43,851 nucleotides of DNA from Patescibacteria group bacterium (GCA_022574205.1 JACZSL010000006.1:1-43851); one strand, 5' to 3'; shown: positions 17,316-25,634, counted from the stretch's first letter. Numbers and translations: made by a program. Notes: a model not told the origin generated them from the letters alone.

Positions 17316-17864
17316 TTATGATTTGAACTTTGGGATTCTGGACGTGAAACCACCACGGTTTCCTATAAGATATCTTTTTGGGTCTTCATCCATGTCTATA
17401 AAATCGTCGACACACTCACGAAGTTTACTAGAGCTTGAACGCCCAAACGAAATGACCTCCACTTGCACACCCCCATGGGTCTGAAGATACTCTGCAAGTG
17501 GAACAAAATCACCATCTCCGCTTGCGATAACAATTGCATCGAGTTTTGGCGCGAGTTTTATGGCGTCAATCGCTAGTCCAACATCCCAATCCGCCTTCTT
17601 GGCGCCTCCGTAAAAGACTTGAAGGTCTTTCGTTTTGGTCTCTATTCCTAGTTTCCCAAGCGCTTCGAAAAAGTTCTGCTCCTCACCACTTTCTGTGGTA
17701 ATAACGTACGCGATTGCACGAATGAGCACTCTTCCGGCAAGTGCGTCTTTTACGACGTTTCCGAAATTAACCCGCGACTTATAGAGATTCTTTGCACTAT
17801 GATAGAGGTTTTGCGCGTCTATAAAAATACCGACACGCTGATCTTTATGCTTAATTACTGACAT
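17316..17864 (-). CDS. NYN domain (LabA/DUF88-like) putative RNase
   Basis: 182 residues. The NYN fold is a PIN-like nuclease core. Acidic residues typical of the active site are visible: D in GIFIDAQNLY (about 16), D in DWDVGLAIDAI (about 93-99) and the pair in ASGDGDFVPL (about 113-117). All are kept, so metal-dependent RNA cleavage is likely but unproven; LabA-like proteins have varied roles. The C-terminus is short and basic. It lies on the same strand as rpsO (upstream) with its own terminator. Confidence 0.85.
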   Translation of the reverse strand: MSVIKHKDQRVGIFIDAQNLYHSAKNLYKSRVNFGNVVKDALAGRVLIRAIAYVITTESGEEQNFFEALGKLGIETKTKDLQVFYGGAKKADWDVGLAIDAIKLAPKLDAIVIASGDGDFVPLAEYLQTHGGVQVEVISFGRSSSSKLRECVDDFIDMDEDPKRYLIGNRGGFTSRIPKFKS

Positions 17865-17956
17865 AAAATGTACTGTCTAAAATATTAAAACGACCAACAA
17901 TACTTACCGTAACATGTCTTGCAATGCTACAAAACAAAAAAGGGAGAAAGAAAAAA

Positions 17957-18223
17957 TTACTTTTTAAGCTTCAGTTTTTTAACAAGCGAATTATACGCTT
18001 TTGGATTTTTTTTCTCAAGATACTTAAGATGATTCCGCCTGTCGGCAACCATCTGAAGAAGACCCTTCCTGGAGTGATTATCCTTGTGATGCTTTTTAAG
18101 ATGAGTCGCAAGCTCGTCAATACGACGGCTCAAAATAGCGACCTGTGATTCCGGGGAACCCGTATCAGTTTCATGTCGCCTAACGCCCTTTATAGTATTT
18201 TCTTTCTTCCGCTTCGTAAGCAT
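17957..18223 (-). CDS. rpsO: 30S ribosomal protein S15
   Basis: 88 residues, the standard length. S15 is a primary binder of the central domain of 16S rRNA. Conserved TGSPESQVAILSRRI (about 21-35) and HxxDxHSRKGLLxMVxxRRxxLxYL are present. A TTGCAT/TATACT promoter (17-bp spacer) ends about 10 bp before the ATG, so the predicted mRNA has only a few leader bases. That leaves no room for the leader pseudoknot by which S15 autoregulates in E. coli. Confidence 0.97.
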   Translation of the reverse strand: MLTKRKKENTIKGVRRHETDTGSPESQVAILSRRIDELATHLKKHHKDNHSRKGLLQMVADRRNHLKYLEKKNPKAYNSLVKKLKLKK

Positions 18224-18232
18224 GATTTTAGG

Positions 18233-18261
18233 AGTATATCATATATTTGTCAATAATGCAA
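18233..18261 (-). promoter_or_regulatory. rpsO promoter giving a near-leaderless mRNA
   Basis: Minus strand -35 TTGCAT (18256-18261), 17-bp spacer, -10 TATACT (18233-18238). The predicted start is near 18226, about 3 bases before the ATG at 18223. No Shine-Dalgarno is needed or seen. Confidence 0.6.
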
Positions 18262-18324
18262 GTTTTAAGGCTAAGAATATCGATATATTAAAAAATCGAG
18301 CTATAATCCAAAAAAATAAAAAAA

Positions 18325-18346
18325 GTCGCCGCATGTGTGCGGCGAC
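18325..18346 (-). terminator. Intrinsic terminator of the GGDEF gene
   Basis: GTCGCCGCA and TGCGGCGAC arms with a 4-base loop, followed on the minus strand by a run of seven T and then more T-rich sequence. Confidence 0.9.
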
Positions 18347-18375
18347 AAAGTGGGAAAACGACACCAAAATATGTT

Positions 18376-19053
18376 TTATGAGCGACCCACGACACTCATC
18401 ACCACGTGGTTCTTTCCAAGACTCTTTGCGTCATATAGGGCGACATCAGCGGCATAAGTAATTTTGAGCGGTTCAAGTGCTGCAAAATATTCGGCTTTAT
18501 TGATATCAAAGCCCACGCTCACAGTCACATCCGTACCCTTTTCCACCGCTTCGCGAGCACGCTGTGCAAGCATCGACACCATCTTCTCGAAATCATCCCG
18601 ACTCTCACCCGCGTTTCCATGAAACTCTTTCGACACAGCCCCTGTGACAACAACGATAAACTCATCCCCACCAAACCTGCACACAAGGTCATCCGGACGG
18701 AAATTATCTGATAATTTCTTAGCGACCGCCACAAGAACTTTATCACCTCCGGGATGGCCGTGCTCGTCGTTGACGCGCTTGAAATCATCGATATCAAAAG
18801 CCAGAATAGCTAACCACGATTTCGGATAACGCTCAGCGAATCTTTTTAAGTATTCTTCAAGTCGGCGCCGATTCCAAAGACCGGTCAAAGGATCGGTTAC
18901 ACTCGTTTTTGTTCTATCCTCTAGAACATCGACAATACGTTGGGCCAGGTACCTAGACCTATCATCAGAAATGGCGTTAGTTAGCTTCCTGATTTGGTCT
19001 ATTTCGAGCTCTGCGAGATCTGGAGTCTCAGTTACTTCAATTGAGTTTGACAT
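18376..19053 (-). CDS. GGDEF-domain diguanylate cyclase
   Basis: 225 residues. A short helical N-terminus (1-55) without a known sensor is followed by a full GGDEF domain. It makes cyclic di-GMP from two GTP. Visible are DPLTGLWNRR, the metal-binding FDIDDFKRVND, the active loop RFGGDEF and, five residues before it, RPDD, which matches the RxxD inhibitory site for product feedback. The start has a strong Shine-Dalgarno (GGGAGGT). No EAL or PilZ partner is seen in the window. In this context it may tune type IV pilus or surface behaviour; that is inference. Confidence 0.92.
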   Translation of the reverse strand: MSNSIEVTETPDLAELEIDQIRKLTNAISDDRSRYLAQRIVDVLEDRTKTSVTDPLTGLWNRRRLEEYLKRFAERYPKSWLAILAFDIDDFKRVNDEHGHPGGDKVLVAVAKKLSDNFRPDDLVCRFGGDEFIVVVTGAVSKEFHGNAGESRDDFEKMVSMLAQRAREAVEKGTDVTVSVGFDINKAEYFAALEPLKITYAADVALYDAKSLGKNHVVMSVVGRS

Positions 19054-19226
19054 GGGACCTCCCTGTCTGTGTGAGTGTGCGTGTTTGCACGTAGTAAATA
19101 TAAATCTAGTAACATAATGCTCTATTTGTGAAAAATGTCAAGAATATCATTTATACCAAGTCAAACTCCCAAATCGTTAAAAGCTCGTTAAGAGCTTATC
19201 TCGCACTCCCTTCATTTTCTCACAAA

Positions 19227-19256
19227 AAAGCGGCTGATTTAAGCAAATCAGCCGCT
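19227..19256 (-). terminator. Intrinsic terminator downstream of the disrupted membrane protein gene
   Basis: AAGCGGCTGATTT and AAATCAGCCGCTT (13 bp, perfect) with loop AAGC. On the minus strand it is followed by TTTTTT. It shows that a real minus-strand transcript ends here. Confidence 0.9.
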
Positions 19257-19291
19257 TCCTCACTACCTTTCTACCTCTAAGTCGCTTTTTT

Positions 19292-19864
19292 TCAGTTTGT
19301 TTGTCCATTTTCGTACCACATAGAACCAATCGCGGCCTGGATGCAAACTAACACCGCAAACACAGAAAAAGCAAGGACTTGAGACAAAACAAGATCTAAC
19401 CAAACAATACCCACAAGATCTACAAGATCTATATAGAGCCCCACACCCATACCACACGGCATCAGTAACTCCCAAAGGGTACTGCTGTGTAGACTGCTGC
19501 GCTTTCTTGCCATGTGGGCAAGCAACATCATTTCTGAAAGCGAGATACAAAGCCAGAGACCAGTAACCAGGAAAGAGGTGCTGGCAAAATCATAAATAAA
19601 TAGAAATCGCTGCCATAGACGCGGCTACGGCTGAAAATGCTTGAAGCACGGCAGTAGTAAACACAACACTTTCTTTACACAGTATGAAAAATACCAAACA
19701 GGCAATTCCAACAGAAAGGACAACCACCACCAAACTTATAGTCGTAGAGCGAGCGTATAACCATTAGATTGTAGGAAAAGATACGACACAAACATTAGCC
19801 CCGCGAATACAAAAGGGAACCAAAGTAGCACAGAAGTCTTCAAATACCAAGCAACACTCTTCAT
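19292..19864 (-). pseudogene. Multi-span membrane protein gene interrupted by two compensating frameshifts
   Basis: ATG at 19864 follows a strong GGAGGGG Shine-Dalgarno and reads a membrane segment (MKSVAWYLKTSVLLWFPFVF…) but stops at 19736. A second frame takes over at about 19766-19590 with two more hydrophobic stretches (LVVVVLSVGIACLVFFIL and AVAASMAAISIYL). The original frame then resumes and runs to 19292 with further segments (LVTGLWLCISL, MGVGLYIDLVDLVGIVWLDLVL, VLAFSVFAVLVCIQAAIG). Joined, this is one protein of about 190 residues with about five membrane spans. Two opposite single-base shifts fit either gene decay or assembly errors. I do not recognise the family. The terminator at 19227-19256 and the strong start signal show it was a real gene. 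Confidence 0.6.
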
Positions 19865-20018
19865 AATCCCCTCCTCAAGTCAAAGAAACTAGCCGTATAG
19901 ACAGCACAGAAGACGTTATTTTTTGGTCAACAACACAATCCCACACTCACGACATTGACACACATTTAAAAGAAATACACAAAATATTTCAAGGCAGGAA
20001 AATAATATGACTGCTTTG

Positions 20019-21842
20019 CTATTCTACCGTTACTGCTTTTGCAAGGTTTCTTGGCCGATCTACGTTAAGCCCGCGCGCCACACTCATGTAGTATCCAAAC
20101 AGTTGCAAGGGTATTACGTTAAGGATCGGTGACAGCATTTCTATTGTTTTTGGTACATAAATCACGTCTGTTGCAAGCGAGGCAAGCAACATGTCCCCCT
20201 CAGTTCCAAGCGCAATAACCTTTCCGCTTCTAGCTCGTATTTCCTCTATATTTGAGATATTCTTTTCGTACACACTGTCTTTTGGGGAAATGGCAAAGGT
20301 CGGAAAATCCTTATCAATCATCGCAAGTGGACCGTGCTTCATCTCGCCCGCTCCATACCCTTCCGCGTGAATGTAGGAGACTTCTTTCAATTTAAGAGCC
20401 CCCTCGTATGCTAGAGCAAAGTTATACTTTCTTCCTACGTACAAAAAATCACGATTTAAGACATATTTATTTGCTACGAGTTCAATAGCATCTCGTCCAT
20501 CAAAAATGCGTTGAATTTTTGAAGGCAGCTTCATAAGCTCGTCTATAATAGCCCTTCCTTCTCCAATTCCCATTCTACGTTGTCGTCCAAGGTACAGCGT
20601 CAAAAGTACAAGAACTATCAGTTGTGAAATAAATGCTTTTGTCGATGCGACACTCACTTCTGGTCCAGCATGATTGTAGACTCCAGCAGCACTCTCGCGA
20701 GCAATAGTCGAACCTACAACATTTACGATCCCAAGAGTCAAAAGTCCTTTTCTCTTTGCCTCTTTTATGCACGCCAAAGTGTCAGCCGTCTCTCCTGATT
20801 GGGATATAGCAAGAACCACAGTGTCTTTCTGGTCTGGCGCGGCACGATATCGATATTCAGAAGCAATTTCCACATCTACAGGAACTCCCGCATGTTCTTC
20901 GATCATGTATTTTCCTACCATACCGGCATAGTACGCAGATCCACATCCGACAATAACAAGTCGTTTCATGTTTTGGAGTTTTTCTTCAACATCTTTAATT
21001 CCACCCAAGTGTGCAACTCCCTCCTTAAGGTCTAGCCTACCTCTGGTAGTTGCGTCAAAGACATCTTTGGCCTCCATTATTTCTTTTAGCATAAAATGTT
21101 CAAAACCTTCCTTCTGTATTTCCCCAATATCCGAATCAACCTTTTCCGGCTTTCTGTTCAACGTTTTGTTACCCGACGAAAAAATCTTATAACCGCCAGG
21201 CGAGAGCACCGCCGTCTCACCGTCCTCTAGGTAAAGCATAGTATCCGTATGCCGTATAATTGCAGATGGGTCAGACGCAACAAATTGCTCGCCTTTTCCT
21301 ATGCCAAGAACAATTGGACTTCCCATTCGCGCCACAACGATCTCTCGAGCGAAGTCTTTGTGCATCAGAGCAATACCATAAGTACCACGTACATCTTTTA
21401 GGGCTCTAACTAAGGCTCTATGCAGATTAGTTTCTTTTTGGAATGCATCTTCAACCAGGTGTGCCAACACTTCAGTATCAGTATCCGATTTGAACGAATG
21501 ACCAGAATTTTCAAGTCTCTCCCGGAGTTCCTTATAATTTTCTACAATACCATTGTGTACAATGTAAAGTGATTCCTCACAATCGGTATGTGGATGTGTG
21601 TTCCTAAGAGAAGGTACTCCATGTGTAGCCCAGCGTGTGTGTGCAATACCTGCTTTTCCAACACATTTTGTAAGACCACCTGCACCTTCCACATTTTTTA
21701 CTTCACCGACTGCGCGCACAGGAGCGCATCCTGAAACGAATATCCCAGCAGAGTCGTATCCTCGATATTCAAGCGTTTTAATACCCTGAAGAAGGATTGG
21801 AACCGCTTTCTTTTTACCAGTGTATCCAAAAATTCCGCACAT
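20019..21842 (-). CDS. glmS: Glutamine-fructose-6-phosphate aminotransferase (isomerizing)
   Basis: 607 residues, matching E. coli GlmS (609). It makes glucosamine-6-phosphate, the first committed step to UDP-GlcNAc and peptidoglycan. The N-terminal class II amidotransferase begins MCGIFGY with the catalytic cysteine second. The linker and two SIS domains follow (about 285-600; CGSAYYAG, SQSGETADT, SVASTKAF). The C-terminus NLAKAVTVE is standard. The short divergent gap (75 bp) to xthA has no room for a glmS ribozyme. Its presence suggests this cell can make wall precursors from fructose-6-phosphate. Confidence 0.97.
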   Translation of the reverse strand: MCGIFGYTGKKKAVPILLQGIKTLEYRGYDSAGIFVSGCAPVRAVGEVKNVEGAGGLTKCVGKAGIAHTRWATHGVPSLRNTHPHTDCEESLYIVHNGIVENYKELRERLENSGHSFKSDTDTEVLAHLVEDAFQKETNLHRALVRALKDVRGTYGIALMHKDFAREIVVARMGSPIVLGIGKGEQFVASDPSAIIRHTDTMLYLEDGETAVLSPGGYKIFSSGNKTLNRKPEKVDSDIGEIQKEGFEHFMLKEIMEAKDVFDATTRGRLDLKEGVAHLGGIKDVEEKLQNMKRLVIVGCGSAYYAGMVGKYMIEEHAGVPVDVEIASEYRYRAAPDQKDTVVLAISQSGETADTLACIKEAKRKGLLTLGIVNVVGSTIARESAAGVYNHAGPEVSVASTKAFISQLIVLVLLTLYLGRQRRMGIGEGRAIIDELMKLPSKIQRIFDGRDAIELVANKYVLNRDFLYVGRKYNFALAYEGALKLKEVSYIHAEGYGAGEMKHGPLAMIDKDFPTFAISPKDSVYEKNISNIEEIRARSGKVIALGTEGDMLLASLATDVIYVPKTIEMLSPILNVIPLQLFGYYMSVARGLNVDRPRNLAKAVTVE

Positions 21843-21905
21843 ATACCAGCTATAACCATAGATATGCTCTTTATGTTTCTAAAAACAGTAATGCTATAGC
21901 GATGG

Positions 21906-21911
21906 TATACT
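21906..21911 (+). promoter_or_regulatory. -10 box for leaderless xthA
   Basis: TATACT ends 6 bp before the ATG at 21918, so transcription should start at or next to the start codon. No good -35 is seen. Confidence 0.45.
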
Positions 21912-21917
21912 TAATTT

Positions 21918-22685
21918 ATGAGACTCCTGTCGTGGAACGTAAATGGTCTTCGAGCCGTCGCAGAAAAAGATGGATGGGAAGATTTTATAAACGCGAGCTC
22001 CGACATCTTCTGTTTGCAGGAAACAAAAGCTCGTAGCGAGCAGTTGTCCGAGAACGTTAGGGAAATTCCGGGCTACGAATCGTATTTTTCTTCGTCTAAA
22101 GTGAAAAAAGGTTATAGTGGTGTCGCTTTATACACGAAAATAAAGCCCGAATACGTGGAGTACGGGATAGGTATAGAAAAATTTGATATTGAAGGTCGTA
22201 TAATTTCTGCATTTTTCAAAGATTTCGTAGTTCTTGGTGTGTACTTCCCCAATGGAGGTATGGGGCCAGATCGCCTCGCGTATAAACTTGATTTCTATGA
22301 TGCTTTTTTAGAATATATTGAAAAACTGCGAAGTAGCGGCACGCCAATTATTTTTTGCGGGGACATCAATACTGCTCACGAAGAGATGGACCTCGCACGA
22401 CCAAAGGAGAACGAGAAGAACACCGGCTTTCTCCCAGAAGAGAGGGCATGGCTTGACGAAGTGATTGCTCACGGATACCTCGACACATTTCGCCATATAA
22501 ACCCTGAAAAGCGCGATGCATATAGCTATTGGGATATGAAGACGAGGGCGCGAGATAGAAATGTTGGCTGGCGAATAGACTACTTTTTCATAAGCTCCGA
22601 ACTCGAGGGGCGCCTTAAAAAAGCTTTTATTCTCCCAAACATTTTCGGTTCCGATCACTGCCCCATAGGCATAGAACTTCTTTAG
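21918..22685 (+). CDS. xthA: Exodeoxyribonuclease III
   Basis: 255 residues, normal length. AP endonuclease and 3'-5' exonuclease for base excision repair. Motifs: SWNVNGLRA (N), CLQETKA (catalytic E, about 36), GDINTAHEEMDLARPK (D and N, about 148-150), WDMKTRARDRNVGWRIDYF and the C-terminal GSDHCPIG (D-H pair). All catalytic residues are present. It diverges from glmS and starts about 7 bp after a TATACT box, with no Shine-Dalgarno. The stop is followed by a 460-bp gap. Confidence 0.96.
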   Translation: MRLLSWNVNGLRAVAEKDGWEDFINASSDIFCLQETKARSEQLSENVREIPGYESYFSSSKVKKGYSGVALYTKIKPEYVEYGIGIEKFDIEGRIISAFFKDFVVLGVYFPNGGMGPDRLAYKLDFYDAFLEYIEKLRSSGTPIIFCGDINTAHEEMDLARPKENEKNTGFLPEERAWLDEVIAHGYLDTFRHINPEKRDAYSYWDMKTRARDRNVGWRIDYFFISSELEGRLKKAFILPNIFGSDHCPIGIELL

Positions 22686-22990
22686 AGGCACGCCATAATC
22701 AAAAGGACAAAATAAGTCGCTTATCCACAGGATTGTCCTTTACGGTGATATAAAGGACGTTATACTTATATTGGACATGTTGAGTCCCTTGTATGGCTCG
22801 CAACTGTTCTTTTTACAATTTTTGTACCATATTTGTAAAGGACTGTTTGGATTAATTAAAACGCAGTACATTAATCCGCAAACATAACGAAGTCGCAAGA
22901 CACTTAAAAAAAGGTATTAATGTATCCTTTAATAGTCTCGACACATCCTTTGCACACAGGTACACGTAGTTTGCCCACCCCGCAACTATA
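22686..22990. other. Intergenic region with one perfect DnaA box
   Basis: About 300 bp before a plus-strand terminator. It contains TTATCCACA at 22721-22729, a perfect but isolated DnaA box 2.5 kb from the cluster at 25245-25533, and a TATACT at about 22760. Together with the terminator at 22991-23044 this could be a small RNA transcript, but no ORF or known RNA is seen. Confidence 0.35.
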
Positions 22991-23044
22991 AAATCGCCCA
23001 TTAGGCAAATTCTCCATCTTGCCTTCTTACATGGGCGATTTTTT
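22991..23044 (+). terminator. Intrinsic terminator with nested stem
   Basis: AAATCGCCCAT (22991-23001) pairs with ATGGGCGATTT (23031-23041) and runs into T6. An inner stem AGGCAA/TTGCCT lies in the loop. It ends whatever is transcribed from 22686-22990, or xthA. Confidence 0.85.
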
Positions 23045-23081
23045 GATTTTTGACCTCAGGCCAAATGCCACACAGATTTAC

Positions 23082-23087
23082 TTGACA
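23082..23087 (+). promoter_or_regulatory. -35 element of the small membrane protein gene
   Basis: TTGACA, with a weak TAAGTT about 17 bp on. Its gene starts at 23153 behind AGGAGA. Confidence 0.4.
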
Positions 23088-23152
23088 TTCTATATAAGAT
23101 GTGGTAAGTTTTTGGCTGGGTAGAACCCTTAAATAAATTTAGGAGAGAAAGC

Positions 23153-23440
23153 ATGATCCACATGATCCATGTAATTTGGGCTTTGATCGGATTTACAATT
23201 TTTGCGTTTCAGGTGTGGTACTGTCATGGTATCCGAAACTACGTCAATTCTGCCGCCGGTGACAAATTTATCAACGGGCAATATGTTACCTGCCGCAAAG
23301 GTTACAATTACACCAATATTCCGGATGGCAATGTCCCACACGCGGTATACCCTGTAACGATGATATTTGGAGTTTTGATGGCAGGGTTCGTTGGTCCAAT
23401 ACAAATGTTCGTTTTTTTGGGATTACCAGACAGGAAATGA
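23153..23440 (+). CDS. Small two-span membrane protein, unknown
   Basis: 95 residues. A strong Shine-Dalgarno AGGAGA sits 6 bp before the ATG. Two hydrophobic segments (about 5-22, HVIWALIGFTIFAFQVWY, and 68-90, VTMIFGVLMAGFVGPIQMFVFLG) flank a soluble loop of about 45 residues with one cysteine. I recognise no family. It is transcribed alone, between the terminator at 22991-23044 and its own at 23455-23490. UGA is its stop, which shows that UGA is not reassigned here. Confidence 0.75.
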   Translation: MIHMIHVIWALIGFTIFAFQVWYCHGIRNYVNSAAGDKFINGQYVTCRKGYNYTNIPDGNVPHAVYPVTMIFGVLMAGFVGPIQMFVFLGLPDRK

Positions 23441-23454
23441 AACGGTGTTCATTG

Positions 23455-23490
23455 AATGCCATGAGGTATGATAACCCATGGCATTTTTTT
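23455..23490 (+). terminator. Intrinsic terminator of the small membrane protein gene
   Basis: AATGCCATG pairs with CATGGCATT, followed by T7. Confidence 0.9.
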
Positions 23491-23506
23491 ATTTCTAGTG
23501 ACCCAG

Positions 23507-24982
23507 CTACTTAACCCAATGCTTTTCACGTATCTTCTCCACATTCTTTTCATCAGCAAGAGTCCCCTTTTCTTTACCCTTTTCACCCAACTTTTTTAGA
23601 TCTTCAATAGGTGATTCCATCAACTTTTTAGCCTTATTTTCCAAATATTTCTTAGTATTCTTCTTTGGATCATCTAGAACTTCTTCGAGAAGTGCGTGGA
23701 GGGTGTAGCCAATCTTCGGTCCTGGTGTTTCACCTGAAACCTCCATAATTTTCGAACCCGTTATCTTAAGCATGGCAACCGAAATTGGATCGCGGAGCAC
23801 TTCTTCTACCATTGATTTATATTTTCGAAAACGAAATGGTTGTTCTTTGGGGCGACCGGTTCCAACACGGTCGCAAATACGAAGGTTCAGCAAATCCCAC
23901 ATATTTGTCTCTCCCCCAACATTTCGAATCATACGGCGCACAGCAGAAAGCGTTATTTGGTCAGGATCGGAGAAAAACATATGCCATCGAACTAATTTCA
24001 CCACTTTTTCAATCGTCTTTTTAGGGAATTTGAGTTCCTCTAGGGCGCGTTTTGTCACACGAGCTCCAACTACTTCATGGCCGTGGAATGTCCAGTCCTT
24101 CTTTTCGTCACTCCACCGCCTCGTTTCAGGTTTCGAAATATCGTGGAATAAAGCCGCCAAACGGATCTCAAACGACCACTCTTTGTCTGCTGCGTGCTGT
24201 GTAGCTCGAAGCAAATGCTCAAAAACGTCGAAACTGTGGGCTTGATTTTGTTCGACACCCACTCCTCGCTCCAAGTTAGGAGAAATATAGTTAAGCACTC
24301 CAAGAATTTGTGCTCTTGCGATGGCCTGCATGGGTTGCGTCGACATGAGGATGCGAATAAGCTCGTCACGGATACGTTCTTTCGAAATCTTTTTAAGCAT
24401 TTCACTAGAATCAGCAATCGCCTTCTCTGTGTCAGTGTCTATCGCAAACTCGAGCTCGGAAGATAAGCGTATGGCGCGAAGAATTCTAAGTCCGTCTTCT
24501 CTTAAGCGCTCTAGAGGATTTCCCACTGCGCGAATAATCTTGCGAGTGATATCTTCTTGTCCTTTATAAGGATCAATAATTTGTCCTTTTGATACACTGT
24601 ACGCGATTGCGTTGATAGTAAAATCTCTTCGGGCTAAATCTTCCTCAAGCTTGTCGCTGAAAACCACCTCGTCTGGGTGCCTGCCATCCGAGTATGTCGT
24701 TTCAAGCCTATATGGGGTTACTTCAACGACGTGATGAGGTTTCCCCTCCTCATCGTCGTTGACGATGCCCACAGTCCCAAAATCGTTGTTGTAATATGTG
24801 TTTTCAAATAACCCCAAAATCTCATCAGGTTTGGCGTTTGTGGTTATATCCCAGTCTTTAGGCGTACATCCGCGCAGAAGATCACGAACACAGCCACCCA
24901 CTAAATACGCCTCAAAATGGGCGTTTTCCAAGGTTTTTGTTATTCGTGAAACTGGTTCTGGAACAGCAAATTTCTTTTTCAT
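23507..24982 (-). CDS. cca: CCA-adding enzyme / poly(A) polymerase family nucleotidyltransferase with HD domain
   Basis: 491 residues. It adds or repairs the 3' CCA of tRNAs, which is needed because none of the four intact tRNAs in the window encodes CCA. N-terminal class II nucleotidyltransferase: LVGGCVRD (about 27-34), DWDITT metal site, RRDFTINAIA, then the RNA-binding motif ERLREDGLRILRAIRL. An HD domain follows (FEHLLRATQHAA … LAALFHDISKPE, about 255-290), which can have phosphohydrolase activity. The charged C-terminus is longer than usual. It lies directly upstream of a tRNA pair on the other strand. Confidence 0.93.
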   Translation of the reverse strand: MKKKFAVPEPVSRITKTLENAHFEAYLVGGCVRDLLRGCTPKDWDITTNAKPDEILGLFENTYYNNDFGTVGIVNDDEEGKPHHVVEVTPYRLETTYSDGRHPDEVVFSDKLEEDLARRDFTINAIAYSVSKGQIIDPYKGQEDITRKIIRAVGNPLERLREDGLRILRAIRLSSELEFAIDTDTEKAIADSSEMLKKISKERIRDELIRILMSTQPMQAIARAQILGVLNYISPNLERGVGVEQNQAHSFDVFEHLLRATQHAADKEWSFEIRLAALFHDISKPETRRWSDEKKDWTFHGHEVVGARVTKRALEELKFPKKTIEKVVKLVRWHMFFSDPDQITLSAVRRMIRNVGGETNMWDLLNLRICDRVGTGRPKEQPFRFRKYKSMVEEVLRDPISVAMLKITGSKIMEVSGETPGPKIGYTLHALLEEVLDDPKKNTKKYLENKAKKLMESPIEDLKKLGEKGKEKGTLADEKNVEKIREKHWVK

Positions 24983-25050
24983 TAATATATTCTAGTACAT
25001 ATTTTACGTTTGGGCTAACTTATCGTATGATAGAAGAACGTTACACACAC

Positions 25051-25123
25051 GCACCTGTAGTGAAATGGATTATCACAACGGTCTTCGGAACCGTTATTCC
25101 GGGTTCGAGTCCTGGCAGGTGCG
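25051..25123 (+). tRNA. tRNA-Arg (anticodon UCG)
   Basis: Full cloverleaf: acceptor GCACCTG/CAGGTGC, D arm GTGA/TCAC, anticodon stem ACGGT/ACCGT with loop CTTCGGA (anticodon TCG), T arm CCGGG/CCTGG with loop TTCGAGT, discriminator G. CCA is not encoded. Confidence 0.95.
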
Positions 25124-25170
25124 CATAGTATGCGAAACTTACATAATAGCCTATTTATATTATAAAAAAT

Positions 25171-25241
25171 GCGGGTATAGTTTAGTGGTAGAACGTATCC
25201 TTGCCAAGGATAAGACGGGAGTCCGATTCTCCCTATCCGCA
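25171..25241 (+). tRNA. tRNA-Gly (anticodon GCC)
   Basis: Acceptor GCGGGTA/TATCCGC (one G-U), anticodon stem TATCC/GGATA with loop TTGCCAA, T stem GGGAG/CTCCC, discriminator A. The T loop reads TCCGATT, so position 55, almost always T (pseudouridine), is C. CCA is not encoded. Confidence 0.93.
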
Positions 25242-25244
25242 CAA

Positions 25245-25533
25245 TAATCCACAAATACAGACACGTTCTGTCCACACCTTAGAAACAGTCTTATACATAA
25301 GATATTGACGTAATTATCCACTCTATAAAGGTCAAAATTGTGGATAAAACTGTGTATAAGTGGATAAAGGACAACATGGTTTTGACTGTTAGAAAAAAGG
25401 TCCCAAGCCGAATATGGCTTAAAACATAGCTTTTTTAAAAGACAACCGAGGAATGCACAAGATTGTCCGATAAAAATAGGCACGTTTCACGTGAAACATG
25501 TGTTAGAGGGATCGTGGAGGGTTTTGCGGATAA
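25245..25533. other. DnaA-box cluster, candidate chromosomal origin (oriC)
   Basis: Boxes matching TTATNCACA perfectly or with one mismatch: TAATCCACA (25245), TTATACATA (25291), TTATCCACT (25314), TGTGGATAA (25339, perfect), TGTGTATAA (25351, perfect to the relaxed consensus), AGTGGATAA (25359) and TGCGGATAA (25525). Five of these fall within 80 bp. AT-rich stretches lie next to them, for example 25420-25440. parS-like sites follow immediately. No gene occupies the region. dnaA and dnaN are not in the window, so assignment as oriC rests on the sites alone. Confidence 0.6.
25483..25498. promoter_or_regulatory. parS-like site 1 (ParB binding)
   Basis: CGTTTCACGTGAAACA matches the Bacillus-type parS consensus TGTTNCACGTGAAACA at 15 of 16 positions, with a perfect 14-bp palindromic core (25484-25497). 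It lies just right of the main DnaA-box group. Confidence 0.8.
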
Positions 25534-25557
25534 ATATGTGTGACGCATTGATGTAGA

Positions 25558-25573
25558 TGTTACACGTGAAATG
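25558..25573. promoter_or_regulatory. parS-like site 2
   Basis: TGTTACACGTGAAATG differs from TGTTNCACGTGAAACA only in the last two bases. Confidence 0.55.
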
Positions 25574-25634
25574 TTACGCCTAGGGCGCATTGCGATTTGT
25601 ATTCAATCACTTCGCTCTTGAACAAATCGGGAAT

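Noticed and set aside
19263-19550. Cysteine-rich 95-residue minus-strand ORF
   Set aside because: The overlapping frame (19292-19531) has clear membrane segments and is in phase with the strong start at 19864; the cysteine-rich frame looks like its shadow.
23153-23440. UGA recoding as in SR1/Gracilibacteria
   Set aside because: UGA serves as a normal stop here and in the frame of several other genes; no tRNA with anticodon UCA is seen.
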